Below are positions 35,873 to 46,992 of a stretch of 64,000 nt of DNA, one piece after another. Position numbers and translations under genes: made by a program. The DNA is from Dolomedes plantarius (Eukaryota; Arthropoda; Arachnida; Araneae; Dolomedidae), in assembly GCA_907164885.2 (NCBI GenBank), contig OU015492.1, positions 194,027,224 to 194,091,223 of the forward strand, read 5' to 3'. How positions within the stretch are numbered: the stretch's first letter is position 1; every line of letters begins with the position of its first letter. The notes below the pieces were generated by a model. It did not search any database and was not told the DNA's origin. It saw only the letters and a program-made list of their open reading frames with translations.

Positions 35873-37792
35873 GTTTCTTAACTTTCGAAGTTTTTTTGAA
35901 TTTTTTTCTAAAGCTGAAAACTGTAGTATGTCGCGAAATGTCGTTTCAAACTGTTCGGTGGTTCAGCGTAGGGATGCGACATCGACAACAAAACATCGAT
36001 GTTTCTTAACTTTCGATGTTTTTTTTTATTTTTTTCTAAAGCTGAAAACTTTAGTATGTCGCGAAACTGCGTTTCAAACTGTTCGGTGGTTCAGCGTAGG
36101 GATGCGACATCGACAACAAAACATCGATGTTTCTTAACTTTCGATGTTTTTTTTATTTTTTTCTAAAGCTGAAAACTGTAGTATGTCGCGAAACTGCGTT
36201 TCAAACTGTTCGGTGGTTCAGCGTAGGGATGCGACATCGACAACAAAACATCGATGTTTCTTAACTTTCGATGTTTTTTTTTTATTTTTTTCTAAAGCTG
36301 AAAGCTGTAGTATGTCGCGAAACTGCGTTTCAAACTGTTCGGTGGTTCAGCGTAAGGATGCGACACCGACAACAAAACATCGATGTTTCTTAACTTTCGA
36401 TGTTTTTTTTTATTTTTTTCTAAAGCTGAAAACTGTAGTATGTCGCGAAACTGCGTTTCAAACTGTTCGGTGGTTCAGCGTAGGGATGCGACATCGACAA
36501 CAAAACATCGATGTTTCTTAACTTTCGATGTTTTTTTTTATTTTTTTCTAAAGCTGAAAACTGTAGTATGTCGCGAAACTGCGTTTGAAACTGTTCGGTG
36601 GTTCAGCGTAGGGATGCGACATCGACAACAAAACATCGATGTTTCTTAACTTTCGATGTTTTTTTTTATTTTTTTCTAAAGCTGAAAACTGTAGTATGTC
36701 GCGAAACTGCGTTTCAAACTGTTCGGTGGTTCAGCGTAGGGATGCGACATCGACAACAAAACATCGATGTTTCTTAACTTTCGATGTTTTTTTTTATTTT
36801 TTTCTAAAGCTGAAAACTGTAGTATGTCGCGAAACTGCGTTTCAAACTGTTCGGTGGTTCAGCGTAGGGATGCGACATCGACAACAAAACATCGATGTTT
36901 CTTAACTTTCGATGTTTTTTTTTATTTTTTTCTAAAGCTGAAAGCTGTAGTATGTCGCGAAACTGCGTTTCAAACTGTTCGGTGGTTCAGCGTAGGGATG
37001 CGACATCGACAACAAAACATCGATGTTTCTTAACTTTCGATGTTTTTTTTTATTTTTTTCTAAAGCTGAAAGCTGTAGTATGTCGCGAAACTGCGTTTCA
37101 AACTGTTCGGTGGTTCAGCGTAGGGATGCGACACCGACAACAAAACATCGATGTTTCTTAACTTTCGATGTTTTTTTTTATTTTTTTCTAAAGCTGAAAA
37201 CTGTAGTATGTCGCGAAACTGCGTTTCAAACTGTTCGGTGGTTCAGCGTAGGGATGCGACATCGACAACAAAACATCGATGTTTCTTAACTTTCGATGTT
37301 TTTTTTTATTTTTTTCTAAAGCTGAAAACTGTAGTATGTCGCGAAACTGCGTTTGAAACTGTTCGGTGGTTCAGCGTAGGGATGCGACATCGACAACAAA
37401 ACATCGATGTTTCTTAACTTTCGATGTTTTTTTTTATTTTTTTCTAAAGCTGAAAACTGTAGTATGTCGCGAAACTGCGTTTCAAACTGTTCGGTGGTTC
37501 AGCGTAGGGATGCGACATCGACAACAAAACATCGATGTTTCTTAACTTTCGATATTCTTTTTTATTTTTTTCTAAAGCTGAAAACTGTAGTATGTCGCGA
37601 AACTGCGTTTCAAACTGTTCGGTGGTTCAGCGTAGGGATGCGACATCGACAACAAAACATCGATGTTTCTTAACTTTCGATGTTTTTTTTTATTTTTTTC
37701 TAAAGCTGAAAACTGTAGTATGTCGCGAAACTGCGTTTCAAACTGTTCGGTGGTTCAGCGTAGGGATGCGACATCGACAACAAAACATCGAT
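35873..37792 (+). repeat. 128-bp satellite made from a hAT end and its flank, 15 units
   Basis: Fifteen units of 127-129 bp, 1920 bp in all. Each unit consists of about 92 bp of flank (GTTTCTTAACTTTCGATG, a T-rich run, CTAAAGCTGAAAACTGTAGT, ...GGTGGTTCAGCG) and about 36 bp that equals the left end of the hAT element at 37761 (TAGGGATGCGACATCGACAA..., ending CATCGATG). Units are very similar to each other, with a few shared variants such as AAGCTGTAG. The repeated 88-codon frames span two units and are by-products. Confidence 0.95.
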
Positions 37793-38566
37793 GTTTCGAA
37801 ACATCGATGTTTTGAGACATCGATATTCAATATTAAAACATCGATGCTAATAAAACATCGCCGAAAAACCATCGATGGTTTTAAATATCGATGGTTTTGA
37901 ACATCCATTTTTTTAAAACTGGTTTAGTAAGCTCTAACATGTCACTTCGGTTAGTCGTGAGGGGGGGGGGGGGGATTTAATTTTACTCTTTGATTGGGCT
38001 GACACAAATGACCTAAACTTGGTTGCTAGAGTCAGCACATATCACAGAATTTCCATCACACATTTTATTTCTTTTACCAGAAAATTGAGGAAGAAATTAT
38101 TGCTGTAAAAACAATTGATAGAACCAAAGCCTTGAAGACAAATCCTAGACGTTTTCTAATTTATATTGGTCGAATGTGAAAAATTATTGTAAATATCAAG
38201 TCATATTTATTTACAAGTTGGAGAATAATTTACTTCCAGGAGGATTAAATAATTTTGTAAAAAAATAAATTCTGAAGTTCATGACACAAGACAAAAGGAT
38301 TGGTTTCATATCAATAGTGTATATACGGCAAAATCATTTAAAAGAATTTTTGAGTTTACATTTACGGAGTGTGAAAATTATGCTAGGTAGTTAATTTTTT
38401 TTTTACTATGGTGCTTTTTATTAAAAAAAAAACATCGAACAACGTAAAACATAGAGCACAAAACATCGAAGTTTAAAAAAAAATCGCCTTCAATAAATCG
38501 ATGTTTAGAACATCGATGTTTTTATCGAAACATCGATGTTTTGAAGACATCGATGTCGCATCCCTA
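37761..38566. mobile_element. hAT-type element that seeded the satellite
   Basis: An 806-bp element; left TAGGGATGCGACATCGACAA, right inverse TAGGGATGCGACATCGATGT. It is flanked by an exact 8-bp repeat GTTCAGCG at 37753-37760 and 38567-38574. Many CATCGATG palindromes occur near both ends (37793-37905 and 38425-38555). A (G)n run lies at 37962-37974. No intact transposase. Confidence 0.85.
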
Positions 38567-38574
38567 GTTCAGCG

Positions 38575-39348
38575 TGCGAAATAACAAATTCGATAAAACA
38601 AGAAGACTGATCAGCTATAAATGATTTTAATTGATAACTCGTATTTACATATTTACAAGGGTTTAAAACCCCAATCAATAAAAGGAGCATAGAGCTCGTT
38701 CTAAATAGAAACTTCTGCCCCGTATCAAACCTACGTCCGTTCTATACAAAAGCTGAAGCGTCTCTACCAAAGCGTCACCTTTCGAACGACGCAGCGTTCG
38801 ACCGTCGTGGGGATATTACTTCACACTCTGAACTCTCTCACGGAGTTCACCTATATCTGAAACATACACATGAATAACACAGAAACTACGTAAGGAAACT
38901 TCAGTTACAAATTATATACAAAAAACAACATATACGTAATTATACCATTCAATTTATGTTAAACAAATGCTACTAAATGAAATGCTACTGATGAAAATTG
39001 CTTTTCAATATCCAAATTTATATGGATGAGTTATTTATATCTAATAATTAATAATGAAAGATGGAAAGTAAAACAGTACAAAACATCAAGTTGAATTTTA
39101 AATGGAATCAATAAAAGAGTTATAATATATTTGGGTGATGCATAGATATTTACGTTTTGCACAACATTAAATCAATTAACAAATAAAACAAACAAATAAC
39201 TTGCTTATACACAGTAATTGATGTACTATGAAGAATATTTATGATATCTATAAAATGGGCAAATAAATCAAATTTACTGAAAAGGATACTTTAAACTCAT
39301 AGTAAGAGCAGCTATAATACTTCTGGAATATGTTTTTCTATTCAAATA
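38575..39348. other. No recognisable feature
   Basis: Right flank of the hAT element; no supported gene or repeat. Confidence 0.5.
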
Positions 39349-40606
39349 CTAGCTGAATACCCATGCTTCACTACGGAGTAGATTCAAATTAAATACAACG
39401 ATCAGTATATGCAATTAATGCCAAAAAAAATTATATATATATATATATATATTAGTAAATACAACGGTCAATGTATACAATTAATGCCAAAAAAAACAAA
39501 AATTTATTTATAAAAAATCGTAACGGATATTTTTATAGACAAAAAAATGTAGAAGAAAATAGTCAAATTAAATACAACGGTCAATGTTTGCAATTAATTT
39601 GAATGTTTAATATCCATAAAACATACTAATTTGAGTTAAATTCTTTAAAAAAATTCCATCTCAATTAGTCTAGTGGCTAAACTTTATCTTTTACTGTATT
39701 TTAATATTTTTTGTCAATTTATTTCATTTTTATGCACGTGACGCAAAATTAATTTAAAGTACAAGAAAAAGAAATCACGTGATCAGCATTTAATAAATTA
39801 AATTCTAAAAATTAATCTTTAAAAATTCACCAAAAATCAGAAAATTGAGGTAACGATTTGAAAAAGATTTCATTTTAAAAGAATTTTTATGATCTTTCTC
39901 GTGATATAAATTTTATAACCCTCAAATTATTCATGCAAACTTTATTTATTAATCCAAACAATATTTTAATACAAACTTTAAAAAATGTTACAAAAACAGA
40001 TCAAAAATTTAATTTAAAAAGCTAAGAAATTTTTTTTTAATCTTTCTTAATGCACCCCTACACTATAAGAAGAATCGCCATGCAAAATTTCAGCCCTTTA
40101 AGTCCAGCGGTTTTTTCTGCGCGTTATCTGTCAGTCAGTTACGGAACTTTTATATACAGGGGGATTTTTTTCAAACTGACACTACTCAGAGACACTACTC
40201 TTGTCGGAATTCCGCCAAAATTGATAGAGGGACTAAGGACGACATGGGAAAGAGTTTCCGTGAAAAAAAAATATTAGTTCCAAAAGTCGCCGATAGGGGA
40301 AGATATGGCGCTGTTGTTGTCGACGCACCTAAGAATTTGCATAAAAAGCAAGTAAAACATCAAATTACAAATTCACGACTATGTAGTCGACAGCAGCGCC
40401 AGTATTTCGGTCTATAAAGATAACGGATGAATACCGAAAAAGTTGTAAGGAGACAAATGAATAACAAAGAAATTTCACTGCAACACCACTTTATGCAGCA
40501 AATTCACTTCTCCCTCCTTCAATGTGACCACAGTCCTGGTGGACGATACATTGCATCCTGAACACTATGTTCTCAACGGCCGGGCGTAACATGCCACCAG
40601 GAATGT

Positions 40607-40890
40607 TCAAAGTCCGTGATATGTTGTCCTTCCGTGATATGTTGTCCGTGATATGTTGTCCATCAAAGTCCGTGATATGTTGTCCTTTAGGGCCGCCAAG
40701 TTCGAGACTCTACCAAGATACACCTTAGACTTTAAATAACCCCACAAAAAAATGTCACATGGGATAGGTCCAGGGAACGAGTCGCTTTTTCTCCGTGGCC
40801 ATGCACGTGGAAAAAAGCGACTGATGACCCTTTCTTCTGTAAAACGAATGCGCAAGATTCCGCACCGATCTTTATAGCCCAAAATACTGG
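40607..40890 (-). pseudogene. mariner-like transposase C-terminal fragment
   Basis: Minus-strand frame with RFTEERVISRFFPRAWP, a degenerate SPDL region (FPGPIPCDIFLWGYLKSK with the third catalytic Asp of the DDxD type) and VYLGRVSNLAALKDNI. N-terminal and first two catalytic regions are missing. A local tandem repeat (GTCCGTGATATGTTGTCC, about 40613-40682) has scrambled the end. Confidence 0.7.
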
Positions 40891-40898
40891 CGCTGCTG

Positions 40899-41419
40899 CA
40901 GTGGAGTAGCAAAGGGGGGGGGGGGGGACAAGGGGGTCTATCATGTCCCGGGCGCCACTCGCAGAGGGGCGCCAATGTAAGATCTATATATTATATTACT
41001 ATATGTTTTCGAGGTGGATGCCAATATATGGTCTATATATTTTATTACTATATGTTTTTCAGGGGAGGGCCCCAATATAAGGTCTATATATTATATTACT
41101 ATATGTTTTTCGGGAAGGGCGTCAATATAAGGTATATATATTATATTTCTATATTATTTTGTGAGGGGCGCCAATATAAGGTCTATATATTATATTACTA
41201 TATGTTTTTAGGGGAGGGCACCAACATAAGGTCTATATATTATGTTACTATATGCTTTTCGGGGGGGGAGTGCCAATATAAGGTCTATATATTATGTTAT
41301 TATATGTTTATCGGGGGCGCCAATATAGGGTCTATATATTATATTACTATATGTTTTTCAGGGGGGGGCGCCACAAAGGTATCGTGCCCCGGGCGCCAGT
41401 TATGCTCGCTACGCCACTG
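40899..41419. mobile_element. hAT-type element M nested in element L
   Basis: Starts CAGTGGAGTAGCAAAGGGG and ends TCGCTACGCCACTG (inverse CAGTGGCGTAGCGA). It is flanked by an exact 8-bp repeat CGCTGCTG at 40891-40898 and 41420-41427. CCCGGGCGCCA occurs near both ends. Its interior is a minisatellite. Confidence 0.82.
40980..41371. repeat. 50-bp minisatellite, eight units
   Basis: GGTCTATATATTATATTACT recurs at about 40980, 41031, 41082, 41132, 41181, 41231, 41283 and 41330. Each is followed by TATATGTTTTTC, a G-rich run and GCCAATATAA. Confidence 0.9.
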
Positions 41420-41680
41420 CGCTGCTGTCGCCTACGTAGTCATGAATTTGCATTTTGATGTGTTACTTGCCTTTTATACAAATTCTCGGGTGCGACGACA
41501 ACAATAGAGCCATATCGTCCCTTATCGGCGACTTTTGGAACTAATATATATTTTTTACGTAAACACTTTCCCATGTCGTCCTTAGTCCCTCTATCAATTT
41601 TGGTGGAATTCCGCCTGATAGATCGCGCTACAGATGGTTCAGAGTAGTGTCAGTTTAAAAAAAATTACCCTGTATATAGA

Positions 41681-42480
41681 TCATTCCCATTCAAAGAAGA
41701 AAAATAACTCTTCTTTTTTCTTAATTGTGATAATAAAGTGATACCTGAGAGCGCGCCAGACGGGCAAATGACAGAAAACCCATTTCATATCCCAGGGATT
41801 TTTCTCTTTTTAGGCAATACCCGTAAGGCATATGCATTATCTAATGAAAATATAATGACATTTAATAAAACAGTTTGCTGTTCAACGACCCACGGAAGTT
41901 ATGCTTATGGGATCATTAAAAAAAAGCGACTCATAAGCGTTTCAAAATAGGGGAGGGGTGGGTAGAAAAAGACCTAAGGAATTTTGAGAAAAGCATTATA
42001 GCTCACTATACGCTTTGCTCTTTTGTGTGTATTTTGTAAGATAATGTTGATTCTTCGAACAATGCCAGTTGCTGTGGGATGTGCAGACCAAAAGATGAGC
42101 TAAGGGGGAAAACTTAATACACGTATAACGCGTTAAACACTATTAATGATGCCACAAGATACATTTAAGACCATGTCGGATCATTGTGTAATCAACCGCG
42201 CTCCATATTTGAGTCTTGGAGATTGTCCACCCAAGGTACTGCTTGCGTTGGGCATCGCAAACAGAGCGAAGCATCTGTGAGCAGATATTGGACCGTTGAT
42301 GGTTGAAACAGGGCACAATATCCGTGAGTAAACGTTTACATCTCTAACTTGTATTGTACTTCATATGTATAACTTCAGCGAAACAGAGAGGTATACCGTT
42401 CGAGGAATCCATATATCTTATGCTTTGTTTATGCTTTTTAAGATTTAGGGGGGTGACTAAACTTTGAGAGAAATGAGGGA
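41681..42480. other. No recognisable feature
   Basis: No supported gene; the 70-codon frame at 41738-41950 has no recognisable domain. Confidence 0.5.
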
Positions 42481-42524
42481 AAAAAAATTCAGGTAGACTC
42501 TTCTAACGAAACTACCGAAGGTTA

Positions 42525-42584
42525 TTAACGTAGGATTACGTATCGTTGCTTACCTCTTTTGTATGCATTTAAGTATGTATGTGT

Positions 42585-42673
<89 letters not shown>

Positions 42674-42851
42674 GTACGTATGTATATATATCCATACTTT
42701 TCTGTTTAACTGTTTACTGCTTGTCCGAGCGATAGAGACTGGGTTTGGCACGCTGCCAAAATCATAATTCTCGAGTTACGGACGGACGGTTTTAGCGACT
42801 GAACTTTTGCTTTCCGGAGGACCGCTATGGAGGAACGTAATCCTACGTTAA
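42525..42851. repeat. Dispersed repeat V, copy 1, with inverted TTAACGTAGG ends
   Basis: Left TTAACGTAGGATTACGT and inverse right TTAACGTAGGATTACGT are perfect inverted ends; the middle holds a TA/TG microsatellite. Homology with copy 2 (50638-50903) extends about 45 bp left of the inverted end (CTCTTCTAACGAAACTACCG), so the true boundary may lie further left. A MITE with TTAA targets is possible. Confidence 0.6.
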
Positions 42852-43029
42852 AATTAACTATCCCTCATATTATATTACAGTTGCAGATTTTCACTAAGAT
42901 GCTAAAAATGCGGTAAAAAACGAAAATATAATTTCTAACACTTCCCAGGTAATACATATTAACCAAAATTTCAGACGAGTGATTACAGGCAATTTGTGTT
43001 CGATCCCTTTCTCTTCCAATATGTTAACA

Positions 43030-43345
43030 GAACTGAATGTCATCTAACAGTATAGATGCTACAACACCCTACATGAGGCAACAAATCAAAGCTCGTAGTA
43101 ACTACGGTCCCCGCAGCAATTGGTCTACAATGATAGGTAGAATTAGGTCCTTAGATTAGCGGAAATCCACATTCTCACCCCTGGGCATACGAAGTACCTA
43201 GTTATATTAGAACTCCGATAGTGAACTATTCAGGGTTAACATTACTCGAAGCATTTCGGAGTGCATGCTCGGATGACTATATCTTGCTTCACAATGGTGG
43301 ATAACCTAATGGGAGAAGGATAGGGGATAGGACGAATGAAATGTA
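43030..43345. repeat. Dispersed repeat W, copy 2
   Basis: Diverged match to 16130-16430 in the same orientation. Confidence 0.5.
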
Positions 43346-43444
43346 TTGTCGATAAAATATATAGAGAGTAGCAATATTACTAGTTGAGGTAACTTGATTG
43401 AAAATGGCCTCTCCGAAAGGAAATTTCGAAACTTTAAGCGACAG

Positions 43445-43558
43445 TATTAAGTTAATCTTTAGGTTACGGGGCCCATTTTTCCGATTCCCTTTAATTCTTT
43501 TCTGTACTTTAGAACGGGAAATTTCATACGCCTTTTGTAAGTACGGCCAATAAAGGGG
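43445..43558 (-). repeat. Dispersed repeat X, copy 2
   Basis: Reverse complement of 4957-5048; abuts a TA array at 43559. Confidence 0.6.
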
Positions 43559-43633
<75 letters not shown>

Positions 43634-43659
43634 TATATGTATGTATATGTACATATATA

Positions 43660-43693
<34 letters not shown>
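43559..43693. repeat. (TA)n microsatellite
   Basis: TA array with a few TG/CA variants, ending at the terminus of the next element. Confidence 0.95.
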
Positions 43694-43696
<3 letters not shown>

Positions 43697-45382
43697 TGGC
43701 TCCCGAAAGTGTTCGTACACTTACGATTTTCAATGAAATAGGGGTCTATCCATTAATTAAAATGAATATTTCAGAATGGGTATTTAATAATAAGATCTAT
43801 AATCTATTCTTAACAAAACTACATGAAATATTTTGAAAACATAGTAAAACTTTATATAAGAAACCAGTAATCAAAAAGTAACAAAAACTTTGTCTCACAA
43901 AAATCATCGAACACTGAAATATTTTCGGATAAATTCATAATTAAAATTATCGTCTGGTGCTTTTTTTTAATTTTGGGGGCATTTAAAATATTGTTTGGCT
44001 TTAATTTTTGCTTGCTTACTTCGCAATATTCTATTTATTATTTAAAAATGGCTCGTAGTCGTAAAGAGACAACAAACAGCATTCGAAAATTGATTATTTT
44101 TCATCATAGTAGTGGTAAATCAGTTCAGAATATTGCTAAATTACTTAATTTATCCCATTCTACTGTGCAGTATGTGATAAAACGCTTTAAAGAAGAAAAT
44201 CGGATCGAAAACAAGGTAAGAAAAGGTCGTCCGGCAAAGTTAACAAAACGTGATCAGAGATTTTTATTAGAAAATTTGTGAAAAATCCACGTTTGAGTTC
44301 TGTAAAAGTTTCTGCATAATTTAATGAAACATTTTCTACTTCAATTTCACCTGAAACTGTTCGACCAGTTCTCAGAGCAGCTGGATTACATGGGCGATTC
44401 TACTGTGCAGAATGTAGAAATTTTTAGTGAGGCGTAAAAAATTCTCCCGTAGAAAATTTTTTGTGAGTGAGAAAAACAGAAAGCTTAGGCACATTATCAA
44501 TGCTAATTAAGCCCCAAACGTATTGGAATAATATTTTATTTGCTAATGAAAGCAAGTTTAACATTTTTGGTTCCGATGGGCGTATAATAGTATGGAGATG
44601 AAAAAATGGGGAACTTAATCCCAAGAACTTAGTAGGAACACTTAAGCATGGCGGTGGAGGTATCCTTGTGTGGGGGTGCATGTCAGCATCAGGACAAGGT
44701 AATTTGGTATTTATTGATGGCTTAATGAATCATGCAGTTTATATAAATATTTTAAGAGACAATTTAAAATTATCAGTGCAAAATTTGGGTATTGGAAACA
44801 ACTTTGTTTTTTTTATCAAGATAACGATCCTAAGCACACGGCTCTCAACGTTCGCCTCTGGTGTCTCTATAATTGTCCACAAGTTTTGAAAACACCACCT
44901 CAATCGCCAGATTTAAACCCAATAGAACATATTTGGAGAGAACTGGAGATTCGAGTTCGAAAACACGACAATCACACAAATAGCGAACTAAAAACAATTA
45001 TGATGGAAGAATGGATGAACATTGATGCAGAAATTACAATTGAACTAGTGCAATCTATTCCCAGACGTTTAAAAGCTGTTGTGGATGCTAAAGGATATCC
45101 TACTAAATATTAATTTAACGAAAAATTAGAATATTTACTAATATGTAGAGATTCTTTACAAGTGTACGATGACTTTTGTGAGATAAAGTTTGTTACTTTT
45201 TGATTATTGGTTTCTTAAAAATAAAGTTTTACTATACTTTTAAAATATTTCATGTAGTTTTGTTAAGAATAGATTATAGATCTTATTATTAAATACCCAT
45301 TCTGAAATATTCATTTTAATTAATGGAAAGATACCTATTTCATTGAAAATCTTAAGTGTACGAACACTTTTGGGAGTCATTG
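43694..45382 (+). mobile_element. Tc1-type transposon with long inverted repeats
   Basis: A 1689-bp element; inverted repeats of about 200 bp beginning CAGTGGCTCCCGAAAGTGTT and (inverse) CAATGACTCCCAAAAGTGTT, TA on both sides. It encloses a decayed transposase. Confidence 0.88.
44048..45113 (+). pseudogene. Tc1-like transposase pseudogene
   Basis: The ATG at 44048 opens MARSRKETTNSIRKLIIF and a paired-like HTH (SVQNIAKLLNLSHSTVQYVI) with a GRPAKLTKRDQ linker. A stop at 44281 ends this frame. The catalytic part lies in other frames: FANESKFNIFGSDG (first Asp replaced by Asn), ILVWGCMSASGQGNLVFIDG, a QDNDPKHT box read in a shifted frame near 44820, and SPDLNPIEHIWRELEIRV to the stop at 45113. 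Several frameshifts, stops and the Asp-to-Asn change make it inactive. Confidence 0.88.
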
Positions 45383-45396
45383 TATATATATATATA

Positions 45397-46992
45397 CAGG
45401 GTGTCCCAAAACGACCGTATAAACTCTGCACAGCTAGATTCCTCGGTGGGAGTACATAAAAACTTCCCAAAGAAGCGTTCCTGTACGATCCATAGTTTAC
45501 GAGAAAAATACGATAAACAAAGTATGACGTCACTGCCGGTGCAAGAAAAAAACACTTTATTGGACATATCAACAACGATATTTGCATATCTTTCCAGACG
45601 ATAATGTTTAAAACGTTCGCCGCGCATATCGCGTCATGCATACGCGCGCGCCATGGAATGACGTTAAGCCGCCGTTGAACTGGTATTTAAAAGGCTGCAT
45701 CTTGCAGCTACCGGTAGTCTTCGTATGGTGGCCATGTACTCCGTTCGTGACTACTGCGACATGTACTTGATGTACGGCCGATGTAAAGGAAATGCCTTAC
45801 GAACTGCTAGGGAGTATGCCCGTCGATATCCGTCCCGCCGTCCTCCCAATGTCAACGTCATCCGTAGGCTGGACGACAGACTGCGAAATACGGGAAGCGT
45901 CTTGCCAACAGCCAATCTTCACGATACTGGAAGACAGCGGAGCGGCCTGATGGTAGCGCAGGCGGATGCAATACTGCAGCGGGTAGAAGAGACGCCCGAG
46001 GTAAGCACACGCGCAATAGCCCGTGAGATGACTTCGAGTAAAAGTACTGTGCACAGGCTTTTACGGTCTGAGAAGCTACACCCATTTCGGTACACAACCG
46101 TGCAAGGTCTGAAACCAGATGACTTTCAGAAACGCGTGGCCTTCTGTGAATGGCTGTTGCAGCAACAGAACACAGATAATGGTTTCATTGCACATATCCT
46201 GTGGACTGATGAATCATGTTTCACTCGTGATGGGGTATTGAACCATCACAACAGCCATATGTGGTCCCAGGTCAATCCGCATGCAATCCGGCCGCAGAAA
46301 CATCAGGAACGTTGGTCTCTTAACGTGTGGGCCGGCATACTCGGGGATCGCCTGCTTGGACCATATCTGTTGCCTGAACGGCTCTCGGGATAGTCGTACT
46401 TGGTGTTTCTCAATGAGGGCTTAACCGAGTTCGTCGATGACATACCATTAGCGGCAATACAGGGACTTTGGTTCCAGCATGATGGGGCTCCGGCGCATTT
46501 CTGTGCTCCTGTACGTGGTTGGCTGGATATGGAATACCCCGGTCGCTGGATCGGACGTGGGGGTCAGGTTCTATGGCCGCCACGTTCGCCAGATCTTACA
46601 CAGTTGGATTTTTTCCTATGGGGCCATCTCAAGGAACTGGTGTATCGAGACGTAGTGACAACACAAATGGGCTTAGTTGCTCGTCTGCATGCTGCTTGTA
46701 CTTCGGTGGACCCCGCGATGCTGCAACGTGTGATGACAGCCATTCCACGGCGTGCTCAAACCTGCCTCGACATGCACGGCGGACACTTTGAACATCTGCT
46801 TTAAATTGTGCATGCTGTTGATATGTTCAATAAAGTGTTTTTTCTTGCACTGGCAGTGACGTCATACTTTGTTTTTCGTATTTTTCTCGTAAACTATGGA
46901 TCGTACAGGAAAGCTTCTTTGGGCAGTTTTTATGTACTCCCAACGAGGAATCTAGCTGTGTAGAGTTTATGCGGTCGTTTTGGGACACCCTG
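45397..46992 (+). mobile_element. mariner-like (DD41D-type) transposon, nearly intact
   Basis: A 1596-bp element; inverted repeats of roughly 160 bp, starting CAGGGTGTCCCAAAACGACC on both ends and continuing into the region AGTGACGTCATACTTTGTTT. TA on both sides. Only 14 bp of TA-rich sequence separates it from the preceding Tc1 element. The two arms are very similar, indicating a young copy. Confidence 0.9.
45725..46804 (+). pseudogene. DD41D-type transposase, one in-frame stop
   Basis: A 360-codon frame broken only by TAG at 46391-46393 (codon 223). N-terminal DUF4817-like and HTH region (residues 1-115, including EVSTRAIAREMTSSKSTVHR). DDE core: WTDESCF (Asp162), FQHDGAPAHF (Asp253) and SPDLTQLDFFLWG (Asp295). 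With Asp295 as the third catalytic residue the spacing is 41, as described for the Visitor (VS) branch of Tc1/mariner. The C-terminus GGHFEHLL is the family ending. The stop sits where relatives usually have a Gln or similar, so a single C-to-T change could explain it; this is inference. Otherwise apparently intact. Confidence 0.9.

Larger units (their letters stand above)
40157..41672 (-). mobile_element. mariner-like element L nested in the Helitron
   Basis: Ends CAGGGGGATTTTTTTCAAAC and inverse CAGGGTAATTTTTTTTAAAC, with inverted arms of roughly 250 bp (shared GGGACTAAGGACGACATGGG). TA lies on both sides (40155-40156 and 41673-41674). The centre holds a transposase fragment and a later hAT element. 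Confidence 0.82.
39349..41680 (-). mobile_element. Helitron, minus strand, split by a nested element
   Basis: On the minus strand the 5' end TCTATATA starts at 41680 (next to A = T41681) and the 3' end CAGCTAG lies at 39349-39355 (followed by T = A39348). The body 39349-40156 matches the Helitron at 16819. The 5' TATATA is split by the mariner-like element 40157-41672. The body holds extra copies of AAATACAACGGTCAATGT around 39390-39600. Confidence 0.82.

Noticed and set aside
35873..37792. CRISPR-like array
   Set aside because: Units are contiguous and uniform with no variable spacers, in a eukaryotic transposon-rich context.
36144..37900. Series of repeated ~88-125 codon plus-strand frames
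   Set aside because: They follow the 128-bp satellite period and span two units each; 128 is not a multiple of three and the sequence is a transposon end plus flank, so coding is not supported.
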